Shown one piece after another: positions 8,496 to 15,565 of a stretch of DNA of 64,000 nt. The notes beneath the pieces are model-generated. The model had not been told where the DNA came from and made no database searches. It was given only the letters and a program-made list of their open reading frames with translations. This stretch comes from an uncultured Oscillospiraceae bacterium (GTDB lineage: Bacteria > Bacillota > Clostridia > Oscillospirales > Oscillospiraceae), in NCBI GenBank assembly GCA_934646005.1, contig CAKUED010000005.1, forward strand, positions 1-64,000. Reading direction: 5' to 3'. The first letter of the stretch is position 1. Each line of letters starts with the position of its first letter. A program made the position numbers and the translations under genes.

Positions 8496-9209
8496 TCACT
8501 TTTCCGCCGATTTTGTCTGCCGCCTGCGCTGCTGTGCGATCTGCCGGTGCAGGCACGAAAACGCGTCAGACAGACTGCCGAGCTGGTCCATCAGCCCAGA
8601 CGCGACCGCCTCCCGCCCGTAGACGACCGTGCCGACGTCCGTGGCGATCTCGTCGGTCGCCATCATAAATTCCAGAAACTTTTCGCGCGAGATCTTGGAG
8701 TTTTTCGTCACAAAATCCACGATCTGCTCCTGAATACGGTTAAAATACTGATATGTCTGCGGTGCGCCCACGACCAGCCCCGTCATGCGCACGGGGTGCA
8801 CGGTCATGCTCGCCGTGGGCGCGATGAGGCAGCGCTTGCACGACACCGCCAGCGGAATGCCGATGGAGTGCCCGCCGCCGAGCACGAGCGAGACCGTCGG
8901 CTTTTTCATCCCCGCGATCAGCTCCGCGATGGCAAGCCCCGCCTCCACGTCGCCGCCCACGGTATTGAGCAGGAGCAGCAGTCCGTCGATGTCCTCGCTC
9001 TCCTCCACCGCCGCCAGCAGCGGGATGACATGCTCATATTTCGTCGTTTTCACTGTGTCGGGTAAAAGCTGGTGTCCCTCGATCTGCCCCACGATGGTCA
9101 GCGTATACACCGTACCGCGGCTGGATTTCGTCGTCGCCGCGCCAAGGTCGAGAATGCGCTGCTGCTGCGTAGGCTGCGTCTGCTCCTGATTCTTTTCTTC
9201 CGCCATCAT
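8496..9209 (-). CDS. ClpP-class serine protease, TepA/YmfB-like
   Basis: 237 residues; start ATG at 9207-9209 behind AGGAGGG (a second ATG follows at once). The ClpP/crotonase-like fold shows LLLLNTVGGDVEAGLAIAE, the nucleophile region GGGHSIGIPLAV (Ser), the general base region ASMTVHPVRM (His) and a later Asp-containing helix. It matches the TepA (translocation-enhancing protein) branch, often next to ftsK/spoIIIE in Firmicutes, which agrees with its neighbour here. A Gln-rich N-terminus and a basic Gln/Arg C-terminus flank the domain. Expected to cleave signal-peptide remnants or small proteins in the cytoplasm; the true substrate is not known. Confidence 0.85.
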   Translation of the reverse strand: MMAEEKNQEQTQPTQQQRILDLGAATTKSSRGTVYTLTIVGQIEGHQLLPDTVKTTKYEHVIPLLAAVEESEDIDGLLLLLNTVGGDVEAGLAIAELIAGMKKPTVSLVLGGGHSIGIPLAVSCKRCLIAPTASMTVHPVRMTGLVVGAPQTYQYFNRIQEQIVDFVTKNSKISREKFLEFMMATDEIATDVGTVVYGREAVASGLMDQLGSLSDAFSCLHRQIAQQRRRQTKSAEK

Positions 9210-9253
9210 AAACCCTCCTGCAAGGCATTTTCAGCTAGTATTTGCAGAAGAGC

Positions 9254-9282
9254 AAAAAACATCCGCCGGCGCGGATGTTTTC
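9254..9282. terminator. Bidirectional terminator hairpin
   Basis: AACATCCGC and its complement GCGGATGTT enclose a three-base loop region, with A/T tracts on both sides. It lies directly after the YbaK-family gene on the minus strand. Confidence 0.75.
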
Positions 9283-9286
9283 GCGT

Positions 9287-9769
9287 TTATTCTTCGTCAG
9301 GTCTCCAGCCCTTGCATACATCCACCCACTGCGTAAAGTCCGAATAGCGCTCCAGCTCCGGGATGGTCAGCTCGATGGCGCTGTTGCTGCTGCCCGCGGC
9401 GGGGAAAACGGTCTCAAAGCGCCTCAGCGATTCGTCCAGATAGACCTTCACGCCCTCTTTGACCGCAAACGGGCACACGCCGCCCACAGCGTGCCCGATG
9501 TACTGCGGCACGTCGTCATGCGGCAGCATCTTCGCCTTCGCGCCGAACTGCGCCTTATAGCGCTTATTATCGACCTTCGCATCGCCCGCAGCGACGATCA
9601 GGATGCACGCATCGCCGAGCAGAAACGACAGCGTTTTCGCAATGCGCGCGCCCTCCACGCCCACTGCCTGCGCCGCCAGCTCCACCGTGGCGCTGGAAAC
9701 GTCAAACTCCAAAATCCTATCTTCTATGCCGAGCGTCTTAAAATACGCGCGGACCTTTTCGATCGACAT
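9287..9769 (-). CDS. YbaK/EbsC-family aminoacyl-tRNA deacylase-like protein
   Basis: 160 residues from the ATG at 9767-9769, with GGGAGGT upstream; 24 more codons upstream would cross the promoter. The YbaK/prolyl-tRNA deacylase fold is seen in KTLSFLLGDACILIVAAGDAKVD, HAVGGVCPFAV and the C-terminal GSSNSAIELTIPEL. Members hydrolyse mischarged tRNA in trans, usually Ala- or Cys-tRNA(Pro). It is transcribed away from a second YbaK-family gene at 9873 from a shared symmetric promoter. Which mischarged tRNA it acts on cannot be told from the sequence. Confidence 0.85.
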   Translation of the reverse strand: MSIEKVRAYFKTLGIEDRILEFDVSSATVELAAQAVGVEGARIAKTLSFLLGDACILIVAAGDAKVDNKRYKAQFGAKAKMLPHDDVPQYIGHAVGGVCPFAVKEGVKVYLDESLRRFETVFPAAGSSNSAIELTIPELERYSDFTQWVDVCKGWRPDEE

Positions 9770-9799
9770 ACTGTGACCTCCCGTGTCAAATTCGCCCGT

Positions 9800-9851
9800 A
9801 TTATAGCAGATACGCGCGCCGCTTGCAAGTTGCGCGCGCATCTGCTATAAT
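9800..9851. promoter_or_regulatory. Two-fold symmetric divergent promoter for two YbaK-family genes
   Basis: An 18-bp inverted repeat (9801-9818 and 9833-9850, one mismatch) is centred on 9825.5. The centre is the self-complementary hexamer TTGCAA (9823-9828). TATAAT lies 17 bp to the right on the plus strand (9846-9851) and 17 bp to the left on the minus strand (9800-9805). One -35-like element can therefore serve both directions. Confidence 0.75.
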
Positions 9852-9872
9852 CTCTGCAAGGAAGTGAGGCTT

Positions 9873-10343
9873 ATGACCAAAACAAACGCCATGCGGCTGC
9901 TCACGCAGGCAAAGATACCCTTCCGCGCGGCGGAGTACGCGTATGACGAAAATGACCTGAACGGGATGCACGCCGCCGAGGGCATCGGAATGCCGCCCGA
10001 GCAGATCTTCAAAACGCTCGTGGCGCACGGCGAAAAGCACGGCTACTGCGTGTTCTGTATCCCCGTCTGCCGCGAGCTGGACCTCAAAAAAGCCGCGCAG
10101 GCGGCGCAGGAAAAAAAGATCGAGCTCATCCCGGTCAAGCAGCTTCTGCCCGTCACGGGCTATATCCGTGGCGGATGCAGCCCCGTGGGCATGAAAAAGA
10201 AATTCCCCACGTTCTTGGATGAAAGCGCCGCTGACTTCGGCGAGATCGGCATCAGCGCCGGCTGCCGGGGCTGTCAGCTTTTGCTCGCGCCGCAGGCGCT
10301 GGCAGACTATGCGCAGATGACGCTCTGCGCGCTTACACAATAA
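9873..10343 (+). CDS. ybaK: Cys-tRNA(Pro)/Cys-tRNA(Cys) deacylase YbaK
   Basis: 156 residues from the ATG at 9873, with AAGGA ten bases upstream; a GTG three codons earlier is possible but is too close to the site. Typical YbaK features: MTKTNAMRLLTQAKIPF at the N-terminus, EQIFKTLVAHG, PVTGYIRGGCSPVGMKKKFPTFLDE and a C-terminal GCRGCQLLLAPQAL. The family removes Cys from mischarged tRNA(Pro). It is followed after 11 bp by a TSCPD protein gene, so the two form a short operon. It is only distantly like the divergent neighbour, so the pair does not look like a recent duplication. Confidence 0.92.
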   Translation: MTKTNAMRLLTQAKIPFRAAEYAYDENDLNGMHAAEGIGMPPEQIFKTLVAHGEKHGYCVFCIPVCRELDLKKAAQAAQEKKIELIPVKQLLPVTGYIRGGCSPVGMKKKFPTFLDESAADFGEIGISAGCRGCQLLLAPQALADYAQMTLCALTQ

Positions 10344-10354
10344 GGAGAAACACT

Positions 10355-10612
10355 ATGCACTATGAATACCGCACGCACGGGACGTGCTCCACGCGCATTG
10401 ACTTTGACATTGAGGACGGCATCGTCCAAAACGTGACCTACACCGGCGGCTGCAACGGCAATTTGCAGGGCATCAGCCGCCTCGCGGTGGGGATGCCCGC
10501 CAAGGAACTGGCGGACAAGCTGCGCGGCATCCGCTGCGGCATGAAAGAGACGTCCTGCCCCGACCAGCTCGCCAAGGCGCTCGACCGCGCCCTGGCGGAA
10601 GAAAATCAGTAA
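10355..10612 (+). CDS. TIGR03905-type TSCPD domain protein
   Basis: 85 residues, ATG at 10355 with AAGGAG upstream. The whole protein is one TSCPD domain: GTCSTRIDFDIEDG, YTGGCNGNLQGISRL, GIRCGMKETSCPDQLAKAL. Conserved Cys residues (about 9, 31, 59 and 66) suggest metal binding. The domain also occurs at the C-terminus of vitamin-B12-dependent ribonucleotide reductases, but free-standing copies have no proven function. It follows ybaK closely and precedes a strong bidirectional terminator. Confidence 0.85.
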   Translation: MHYEYRTHGTCSTRIDFDIEDGIVQNVTYTGGCNGNLQGISRLAVGMPAKELADKLRGIRCGMKETSCPDQLAKALDRALAEENQ

Positions 10613-10619
10613 TTTATTC

Positions 10620-10657
10620 AAAAGCCCGACCGATACGCCTGTATCGGTCGGGCTTTT
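10620..10657. terminator. Bidirectional terminator between convergent genes
   Basis: A perfect 17-bp stem (10620-10636 with 10641-10657), loop GCCT, with A and T tracts at the two ends. It can stop both the ybaK-TSCPD operon and the xylulokinase gene. Confidence 0.92.
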
Positions 10658-10659
10658 GT

Positions 10660-12132
10660 TCACAGTTCGGCAAAAACGCTCTTCAGCGCCGGGTAAAGCT
10701 TTTTGAAGCTCTGATAGCGCGCCTCGTATTTTGCCGTGAGCGCCGCGTCCGGCTCGGTCGTGGACGCGACCTCCACGAGCGCGTCCGCAGCCGCCTGCAC
10801 GGAGGCGAATTTTCCGCAGCCGACCATGGCGAGCATCGCCGCGCCGTAGCCCGGTCCCTGCTCGGTCTTGACCATGTCGAGCGGAATGCCGAGGACGTTG
10901 GCGAAAATTTTGCGCCACAGCGGGCTCTTCGCGCCGCCGCCGCAGATATTCGAGCGCGGGACGCTGATGCCGAGCGACTTTGCCACCTCAAACGAATCGC
11001 GGATGGCAAACGCCACGCCCTCCAGCACCGCCTGCACAAGATCCGAGCAGCTCGTGTCCATCGTCATGCCGGTGAACGTGCCGCGCGCGTTCGTATCGTT
11101 GATGGGGCTGCGCTCGCCCATGAGGTACGGCAGGAAGTAAACGTGATTTTCACCGAGCTTTTCGTCGGTAATATCCGCCTGTTCGCCCGAAAAATCGGAC
11201 GTTTTCAGAATATCCTCGCACAGCCACTTGTTGCAGCTCGCGGCGGAGAGCATACAGCCCATGAGGTGATACCCGCCGTCGGCGTGCGCAAAAGCGTGCA
11301 GCGCATTGTTGGGATCGACGCCGAATTTGTCGGACGAGATGAAGAGCGTCCCGGACGTGCCGAGCGAGAGGTTGCACCCGCCTGCGCCGACTGTGCCCGT
11401 ACCGACCGCGGCAGCGGCGTTGTCGCCCGCGCCTGCCACGACCTTGACCGTTTCCGGCAGTCCCAGCGTTTTCGCGGCGTCCTGCGTGAGCGTCCCTACG
11501 ACCTCATAGCTCTCAAACAGCTTCGGCATCTGATTTTCGGAAATGCCGCAGATGTCCAGCATCTCCTGCGACCAGCGCTTGTGCGCCACGTCCAGTAACA
11601 GCATCCCGGACGCGTCCGAGTAGTCGCAACAGTGCACGCCGGTGAGTTTGTAGTTTACATAATCCTTCGGCAGCATGATCTTTGCAATCTTTCGGAAGTT
11701 CTCCGGCTCGTTTTCGCGCATCCACAGCAGCTTCGGCGCGGTAAAGCCCGCAAAGGCGATGTTCGCCGTCAACGCGGAGAGCCTGTCTTTGCCGATGGTG
11801 TTGTTGAGGTAGTCCACCTCCTTGGACGTGCGCCCGTCGTTCCACAAAATCGCGGGGCGGATGACGTTATCCTGCGCATCCAGCGCAACTAAGCCGTGCA
11901 TCTGCCCGCCCGCGCCGATACCCGCGACCAGCTCCGCGTCAAAGCTGCGCAGCAGCTCGGGAATGCCCCTCACGACCGCGTCCCACCAGTCCTCTGCCCT
12001 TTGCTCCGACCAGCCCGGATGCGGAAACATCAGCGGATAGTCATGGCTCACTTCGTTCAAAATCGTGCCGTCCTCCGCCACCAGCAGCAGCTTGCAGGAC
12101 GACGTCCCGAGGTCAATACCAATAAAAAGCAT
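10660..12132 (-). CDS. xylB: Xylulokinase-type FGGY carbohydrate kinase
   Basis: 490 residues from the ATG at 12130-12132 (GGGGAG site); upstream in-frame codons would include the promoter. Signatures: MLFIGIDLGTSSCKLLL (phosphate 1), HGLVALDAQDN and AILWNDGRT (substrate side), GAGDNAAAAVGTG (adenosine region) and a C-terminal ICGGGAKSPLWRKI. Length and motifs fit XylB, which phosphorylates D-xylulose for the pentose phosphate pathway. No xylA or sugar transporter is adjacent; the gene stands alone between a promoter and a terminator. Other pentulose kinases of the family are possible. Confidence 0.88.
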   Translation of the reverse strand: MLFIGIDLGTSSCKLLLVAEDGTILNEVSHDYPLMFPHPGWSEQRAEDWWDAVVRGIPELLRSFDAELVAGIGAGGQMHGLVALDAQDNVIRPAILWNDGRTSKEVDYLNNTIGKDRLSALTANIAFAGFTAPKLLWMRENEPENFRKIAKIMLPKDYVNYKLTGVHCCDYSDASGMLLLDVAHKRWSQEMLDICGISENQMPKLFESYEVVGTLTQDAAKTLGLPETVKVVAGAGDNAAAAVGTGTVGAGGCNLSLGTSGTLFISSDKFGVDPNNALHAFAHADGGYHLMGCMLSAASCNKWLCEDILKTSDFSGEQADITDEKLGENHVYFLPYLMGERSPINDTNARGTFTGMTMDTSCSDLVQAVLEGVAFAIRDSFEVAKSLGISVPRSNICGGGAKSPLWRKIFANVLGIPLDMVKTEQGPGYGAAMLAMVGCGKFASVQAAADALVEVASTTEPDAALTAKYEARYQSFKKLYPALKSVFAEL

Positions 12133-12160
12133 ACGCGCTCCCCTTTTCGCAGTTTTTTCT

Positions 12161-12189
12161 ATAGTATAATCTCCGATGAGAAATGTCAA
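12161..12189 (-). promoter_or_regulatory. Promoter of the xylulokinase gene
   Basis: Minus strand TTGACA (12184-12189), 17 bp, TACTAT (12161-12166). TATACT overlaps at 15-bp spacing. Confidence 0.65.
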
Positions 12190-12216
12190 TCCAGAACGGC
12201 AACAAAACGACCGCCG

Positions 12217-12245
12217 TTGACAAACCGTCACCGGGCGCGCATAAT
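12217..12245 (+). promoter_or_regulatory. Promoter of the CPBP protease gene
   Basis: TTGACA (12217-12222), 17-bp GC-rich spacer, CATAAT (12240-12245), about 65 bp before the start codon. Confidence 0.65.
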
Positions 12246-12310
12246 GTAAAAATCATGAAGGTATTGGTATGAAATTCCTTCTCACACGGGTATAAAATTG
12301 AGGTGTCATT

Positions 12311-13090
12311 ATGAAGAAACGGGAACTGGTTTTCATAGCGATTTTGACGGTGCTGATCGCCTTTATGGACATATCAGGCATTCCGAGCGCCCTGTTTTTC
12401 AATATTCAAATTGCCGACATTGAGCCAGTGTATTTTTCGCTGATGATAAACTTTTTGGTAATCGGCGTCATCGCCTTTTTATACCTGAAGCTCTTATGCC
12501 CCGGTTGGAAGCTCGGGCTTGGTAAAGAAGCCTTAGCGACAGGACTGAAAAAATACGGAGTCATCGGCGTTGCCGTCGCGCTCGCGGGCTTTGCCGCCTT
12601 TTTGATCGGCTCGCTGCCGTTTGACAGCCACCCGTCAGCCGCGAAGGTCATCGTCGAGGGCGTTGTTTACTACATCGGTGTTGCCATCGTTGAGGAGCTT
12701 TATGTGCGCGGGCTTCTGCTCAATTTTCTTGAAAAGGTGTTTGCAAAAAGGAAGAACAGCGCCTTGCTCGCCATCGTCCTGTCGGCTGTGATTTTTGGGT
12801 TGGGACATATATTCGGCTCGCTTGGTCAGCCGCTGCTTGTGATCGTCAGCAAGGTCGTCTGGACGGTGGGCATGGGCATATTCTTCGGAATGGTCTATCA
12901 GAAAACGGGAAATTTGTGGGTATCGACCATCTTTCATTTCCTTGTGAATGTCTGCGCCCTGCCGTACCAGTTTTCAAGCAACAGCGGCTATGCGAATGTG
13001 ACGCTCTACATCATCGTGCCGGTTTATATCGTGTTGGGGATCTACAGTATTCTTGAGCTGCGAAAAGGCGTTGAGGAAAAGCTGAAATAA
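12311..13090 (+). CDS. CPBP-family intramembrane metalloprotease (CAAX protease-like)
   Basis: 259 residues; ATG at 12311 behind GAGGTG. Seven or so membrane segments. The three ABI/CPBP motifs are present: EELYVRG (Glu-Glu and Arg) near residue 130, FGLGHIF near 160 and HFLVN near 215, giving the Glu/His site of a membrane glutamic or metal-dependent protease. In Firmicutes such proteins are tied to bacteriocin immunity or membrane protein processing; the partner here is unknown. It has its own promoter, and a hairpin-repeat array starts 85 bp after the stop codon. The codon use looks slightly less GC-rich than its neighbours. Confidence 0.88.
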   Translation: MKKRELVFIAILTVLIAFMDISGIPSALFFNIQIADIEPVYFSLMINFLVIGVIAFLYLKLLCPGWKLGLGKEALATGLKKYGVIGVAVALAGFAAFLIGSLPFDSHPSAAKVIVEGVVYYIGVAIVEELYVRGLLLNFLEKVFAKRKNSALLAIVLSAVIFGLGHIFGSLGQPLLVIVSKVVWTVGMGIFFGMVYQKTGNLWVSTIFHFLVNVCALPYQFSSNSGYANVTLYIIVPVYIVLGIYSILELRKGVEEKLK

Positions 13091-13174
13091 GAGCATGGAC
13101 GCCTCTGCGTGCCCACAGAATACACCCGCAAAATCGCACGATTTCGGAAAATTCGTAAGATTCTCCACATTTGC

Positions 13175-13439
13175 GTAGGGGTGGGGTTCTACCCCGCCCG
13201 TGCGGTATAATATTGCAAAACTGATTGTGCCAATGCGGAACAGTATGCACCCGTAGGGGCGGACGACTCTGTCCGCCCGGCGGCACAAACCCACGAACAC
13301 AGACGCACCAATGCGAATCCGTACAACGTTTGTAGGGGTCGATGCCCACATCGACCCGCACGCCGCACGACCGTTATTACGATTCGCTGCGGCAAATTTG
13401 CGATTGCCCATCGGGCGGACAGAGGCGTCCGCCCCTACA
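13175..13439. repeat. Composite hairpin-repeat element, copy A
   Basis: Four short palindromes in fixed order: GTAGGGGTGGGGTTC type (13175-13200), GTAGGGGCGGAC type (13253-13279), GTAGGGGTCGATG type (13331-13360) and an inverted GGGCGGACAGAGG type (13412-13439). The 50-70-bp stretches between them are also conserved in copies B (39080-39427, reversed) and C (62788-63212). The rest of the 486-bp gap 13091-13576 holds only the next gene's promoter. No credible gene was seen. Confidence 0.85.
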
Positions 13440-13514
13440 GAACGTTTTTGCGTTGTCGCCCTTTGCAGAGATCAACTGCAACCGCCGGTTGACAGTTTGC
13501 ATAGTCCTGATTGG

Positions 13515-13543
13515 TTGTCTGCAACCTTTTGACGCGCTAAAAT
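13515..13543 (+). promoter_or_regulatory. Promoter of the XRE regulator gene
   Basis: TTGTCT (13515-13520), 17 bp, TAAAAT (13538-13543), 34 bp before the start codon. The -35 box is weak. Confidence 0.5.
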
Positions 13544-13576
13544 GAGGGCATACCGATCAATGTAGGAGGGAGCACC

Positions 13577-14386
13577 ATGATTTTTGCCGACAAACTGATA
13601 TTATTGCGAAAAAAGGCGGGCTGGTCGCAGGAAGAATTGGCGGAGCAGATGGAGGTTACGCGGCAGTCTGTTTCCAAATGGGAGGGCGCACAGTCTATTC
13701 CCGACCTTGAAAAAATAATCCGCCTGTCCGCGCTGTTCGGCGTCAGCACCGATTATCTGCTGAAGGATGAGATCGAAGAGACCGGGCAGATCGGTCCGTC
13801 CAGCGATGTGCCGTCTATCCGGCGCGTGTCGATGGAGGAAGCCGGCGCGTTTCTTGCCGTCAAGGCAGGCACGGCGAATGCCATCGCGTATGGCGTGCTT
13901 TTGTGCATCCTGTCCCCGGTCGTGCTGTTCATCCTGAGCGCGCTCAGCGAGTACACGGCGAGTGCCCTGCGCGAGGACGCCGCGAACGGGATCGGCATGA
14001 TCGTTCTGATTCTTCTCGTAGCTGCCGCCGCAGCCCTGTTTGTGTCCAGCGGCTGCAAGAGCGTGCCCTTTGCCTATTTGGAAAAAGAACCGTTTGAGAC
14101 CGAGTACGGCGTGCACAGCATGGTGCAGGCGCGCAGGGCACAGTACAAAGCCGCGCACACGAAAAATCAGATCGCGGGCGCTTGCCTGTGCGTTCTCTCC
14201 GCGATCCCCCTGTTTGTTGGGGTGCTTCTCGACGCGGAAAACGACCTGCTTTTAACGATCCTGCTCTGCGGCTCGTTCCTCCTGGCAGGCATCGGCGTGA
14301 TGCTCCTGGTCAGGACGGGCATTCTCTGGGCAAGCTACGAAAAGCTCCTGCGGGAGGGCGAATACTCCCGAAAAACTGCCCAATAA
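13577..14386 (+). CDS. XRE-family regulator with C-terminal membrane segments
   Basis: 269 residues; ATG at 13577 behind AGGAGGG. Residues 1-65 are a Cro/CI-type helix-turn-helix (LILLRKKAGWSQEELAEQM, then VTRQSVSKWEGAQSIPDLEK and STDYLLKDE). After a short linker come hydrophobic segments at about 98-118, 135-155, 198-215 and 222-245. This layout is common in Clostridia for membrane-bound one-component regulators, often tied to envelope stress or exporter control. No exporter is adjacent. It has its own weak promoter and ends in a bidirectional terminator. Target genes and signal are unknown. Confidence 0.8.
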   Translation: MIFADKLILLRKKAGWSQEELAEQMEVTRQSVSKWEGAQSIPDLEKIIRLSALFGVSTDYLLKDEIEETGQIGPSSDVPSIRRVSMEEAGAFLAVKAGTANAIAYGVLLCILSPVVLFILSALSEYTASALREDAANGIGMIVLILLVAAAAALFVSSGCKSVPFAYLEKEPFETEYGVHSMVQARRAQYKAAHTKNQIAGACLCVLSAIPLFVGVLLDAENDLLLTILLCGSFLLAGIGVMLLVRTGILWASYEKLLREGEYSRKTAQ

Positions 14387-14389
14387 ACG

Positions 14390-14420
14390 AAAAAGGAACT
14401 CCCAAATGGGAGTTCCTTTT
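14390..14420. terminator. Bidirectional terminator
   Basis: AAAAGGAACTCCC and GGGAGTTCCTTTT enclose the loop AAAT. It separates the plus-strand XRE gene from the minus-strand CD1247-like gene. Confidence 0.9.
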
Positions 14421-14432
14421 AATTTTAGACGC

Positions 14433-14873
14433 TTATTCTTTGTCGTCGCCGTCGTCGCCATCCATGTCAAACTCCAGCTCCTCGCCGCAGTTCGGGCAGA
14501 CGGTAGAGCCTTCGTCGAGCATATCCTCGTCGATGGTGATCTCTTCGCCGCAGGTCGGGCACTTGACCTCATACAGGGTCTCGTCGTCGCCGAAGTCGTA
14601 CTCATCGTCGTCCTCGTCGTAGTCCTCGTAATCCTCGTCCTCGTCGTCCTCGTCGTCCATCAGATACTCGTCGATGGTGTCAAGATCTTCCTCGATGCAA
14701 TCCAGCTCGTCGGAGATGGTATCGACAACATCTTCCAGATCGGTGACGGTCTCCGCCACATCGCCGAGCATATCGACGATCGCGGCGATCAGCTTGCCCT
14801 CATTCTTTTCGGTGTCGAGCTTCAGCCCATCCATGAGCCCCTTGAGGTATGCGGACTTTTCGGAAAGTGTCAT
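14433..14873 (-). CDS. CD1247-type acidic zinc-ribbon protein
   Basis: 146 residues from the ATG at 14871-14873 (AAAGGAG site); a longer in-frame reading over efp is rejected. The N-terminus (MTLSEKSAYLKGLMDGLKLD) and helical middle match the family named after Clostridioides difficile CD1247. A very acidic stretch (about 75-105, Asp/Glu/Tyr) leads to a C-terminal zinc ribbon with CPTCGEE and CPNCGEE. It lies 34 bp after efp in the same direction. The role is unknown; the ribbon and the efp context suggest a link to translation (inference). Confidence 0.75.
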   Translation of the reverse strand: MTLSEKSAYLKGLMDGLKLDTEKNEGKLIAAIVDMLGDVAETVTDLEDVVDTISDELDCIEEDLDTIDEYLMDDEDDEDEDYEDYDEDDDEYDFGDDETLYEVKCPTCGEEITIDEDMLDEGSTVCPNCGEELEFDMDGDDGDDKE

Positions 14874-14907
14874 CTTGCGTTCTCCTTTCTTGGCAGACAG
14901 ATTTGAT

Positions 14908-15477
14908 TTATCCCTTGGCGCGACCCAGATATTCGCCCGTGCGGGTGTCGATCTGGATGCGGTCGCCTTCGTTGATGAACAGCGGGACCTTGATCTCCGC
15001 GCCGGTCTCGACGGTAGCGGGCTTGGTAACGTTGGTGGCGGTATCGCCCTTGACGCCCGGGTCAGCCTTGGTGACTTCCAGCTCCACAAAGTTGGGAGTT
15101 TCCACGCCGAACACATTGCCCTTGTAGCTCAGGAGCTTGCACATGGTGTTCTCTTTGATGAAGCGGAAGGAATCGTCCAGAACGTCCTTGTTGAGCGGCA
15201 GCATATCGAACGTTTCCTGATCCATGAAGTAATACAGATCGCCGTCGTTGTAGCTGTATTCATAATCCTTGCGCTCGATGAACGCTTCTTCAAACTTCGC
15301 GGTGGGGTTAAAAGAAGTTTCGGTGACAGCGCCGGTCACGACATTCTTCATCTTCGTGCGGACGAATGCAGCGCCCTTGCCGGGCTTAACGTGCTGAAAT
15401 TCCACGACCTGCATGATCTTGCCGTCCATCTCAAACGTCTTACCGTTTCTGAAATCACCGGCGGTAATGGTTGCCAT
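14908..15477 (-). CDS. efp: Translation elongation factor P
   Basis: 189 residues, GGAGG upstream of the ATG. It shows the KOW-like N-terminal domain ([32 protein letters not shown]) with Lys of the PGKGAAF loop as the residue that enters the peptidyl-transferase centre, then two OB domains ending in [23 protein letters not shown] relieves ribosome stalls at polyproline. It has its own promoter and is followed by the CD1247-type gene. Modification enzymes for the loop lysine are not in this window. Confidence 0.97.
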   Translation of the reverse strand: MATITAGDFRNGKTFEMDGKIMQVVEFQHVKPGKGAAFVRTKMKNVVTGAVTETSFNPTAKFEEAFIERKDYEYSYNDGDLYYFMDQETFDMLPLNKDVLDDSFRFIKENTMCKLLSYKGNVFGVETPNFVELEVTKADPGVKGDTATNVTKPATVETGAEIKVPLFINEGDRIQIDTRTGEYLGRAKG

Positions 15478-15530
15478 AAATTATTCCTCCAATATGTTCA
15501 GTTTGACACTGCAAAAAAATAGCAGGTTAA

Positions 15531-15559
15531 TTTTACTACACAGCAGTGCATTTTTCAAG
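15531..15559 (-). promoter_or_regulatory. Promoter of efp
   Basis: Minus strand TTGAAA (15554-15559), 17 bp, TAAAAT (15531-15536), between pepP-like stop and efp. Confidence 0.65.
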
Positions 15560-15565
15560 CGATTC

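Noticed and set aside
9287..10343. Recent inverted duplication of two ybaK genes
   Set aside because: The proteins are too different in sequence; only the promoter is symmetric.
13175..13439. Hairpin array as a CRISPR
   Set aside because: Units differ in type and direction, the stretches between them are conserved among copies instead of unique, and no cas gene is present.
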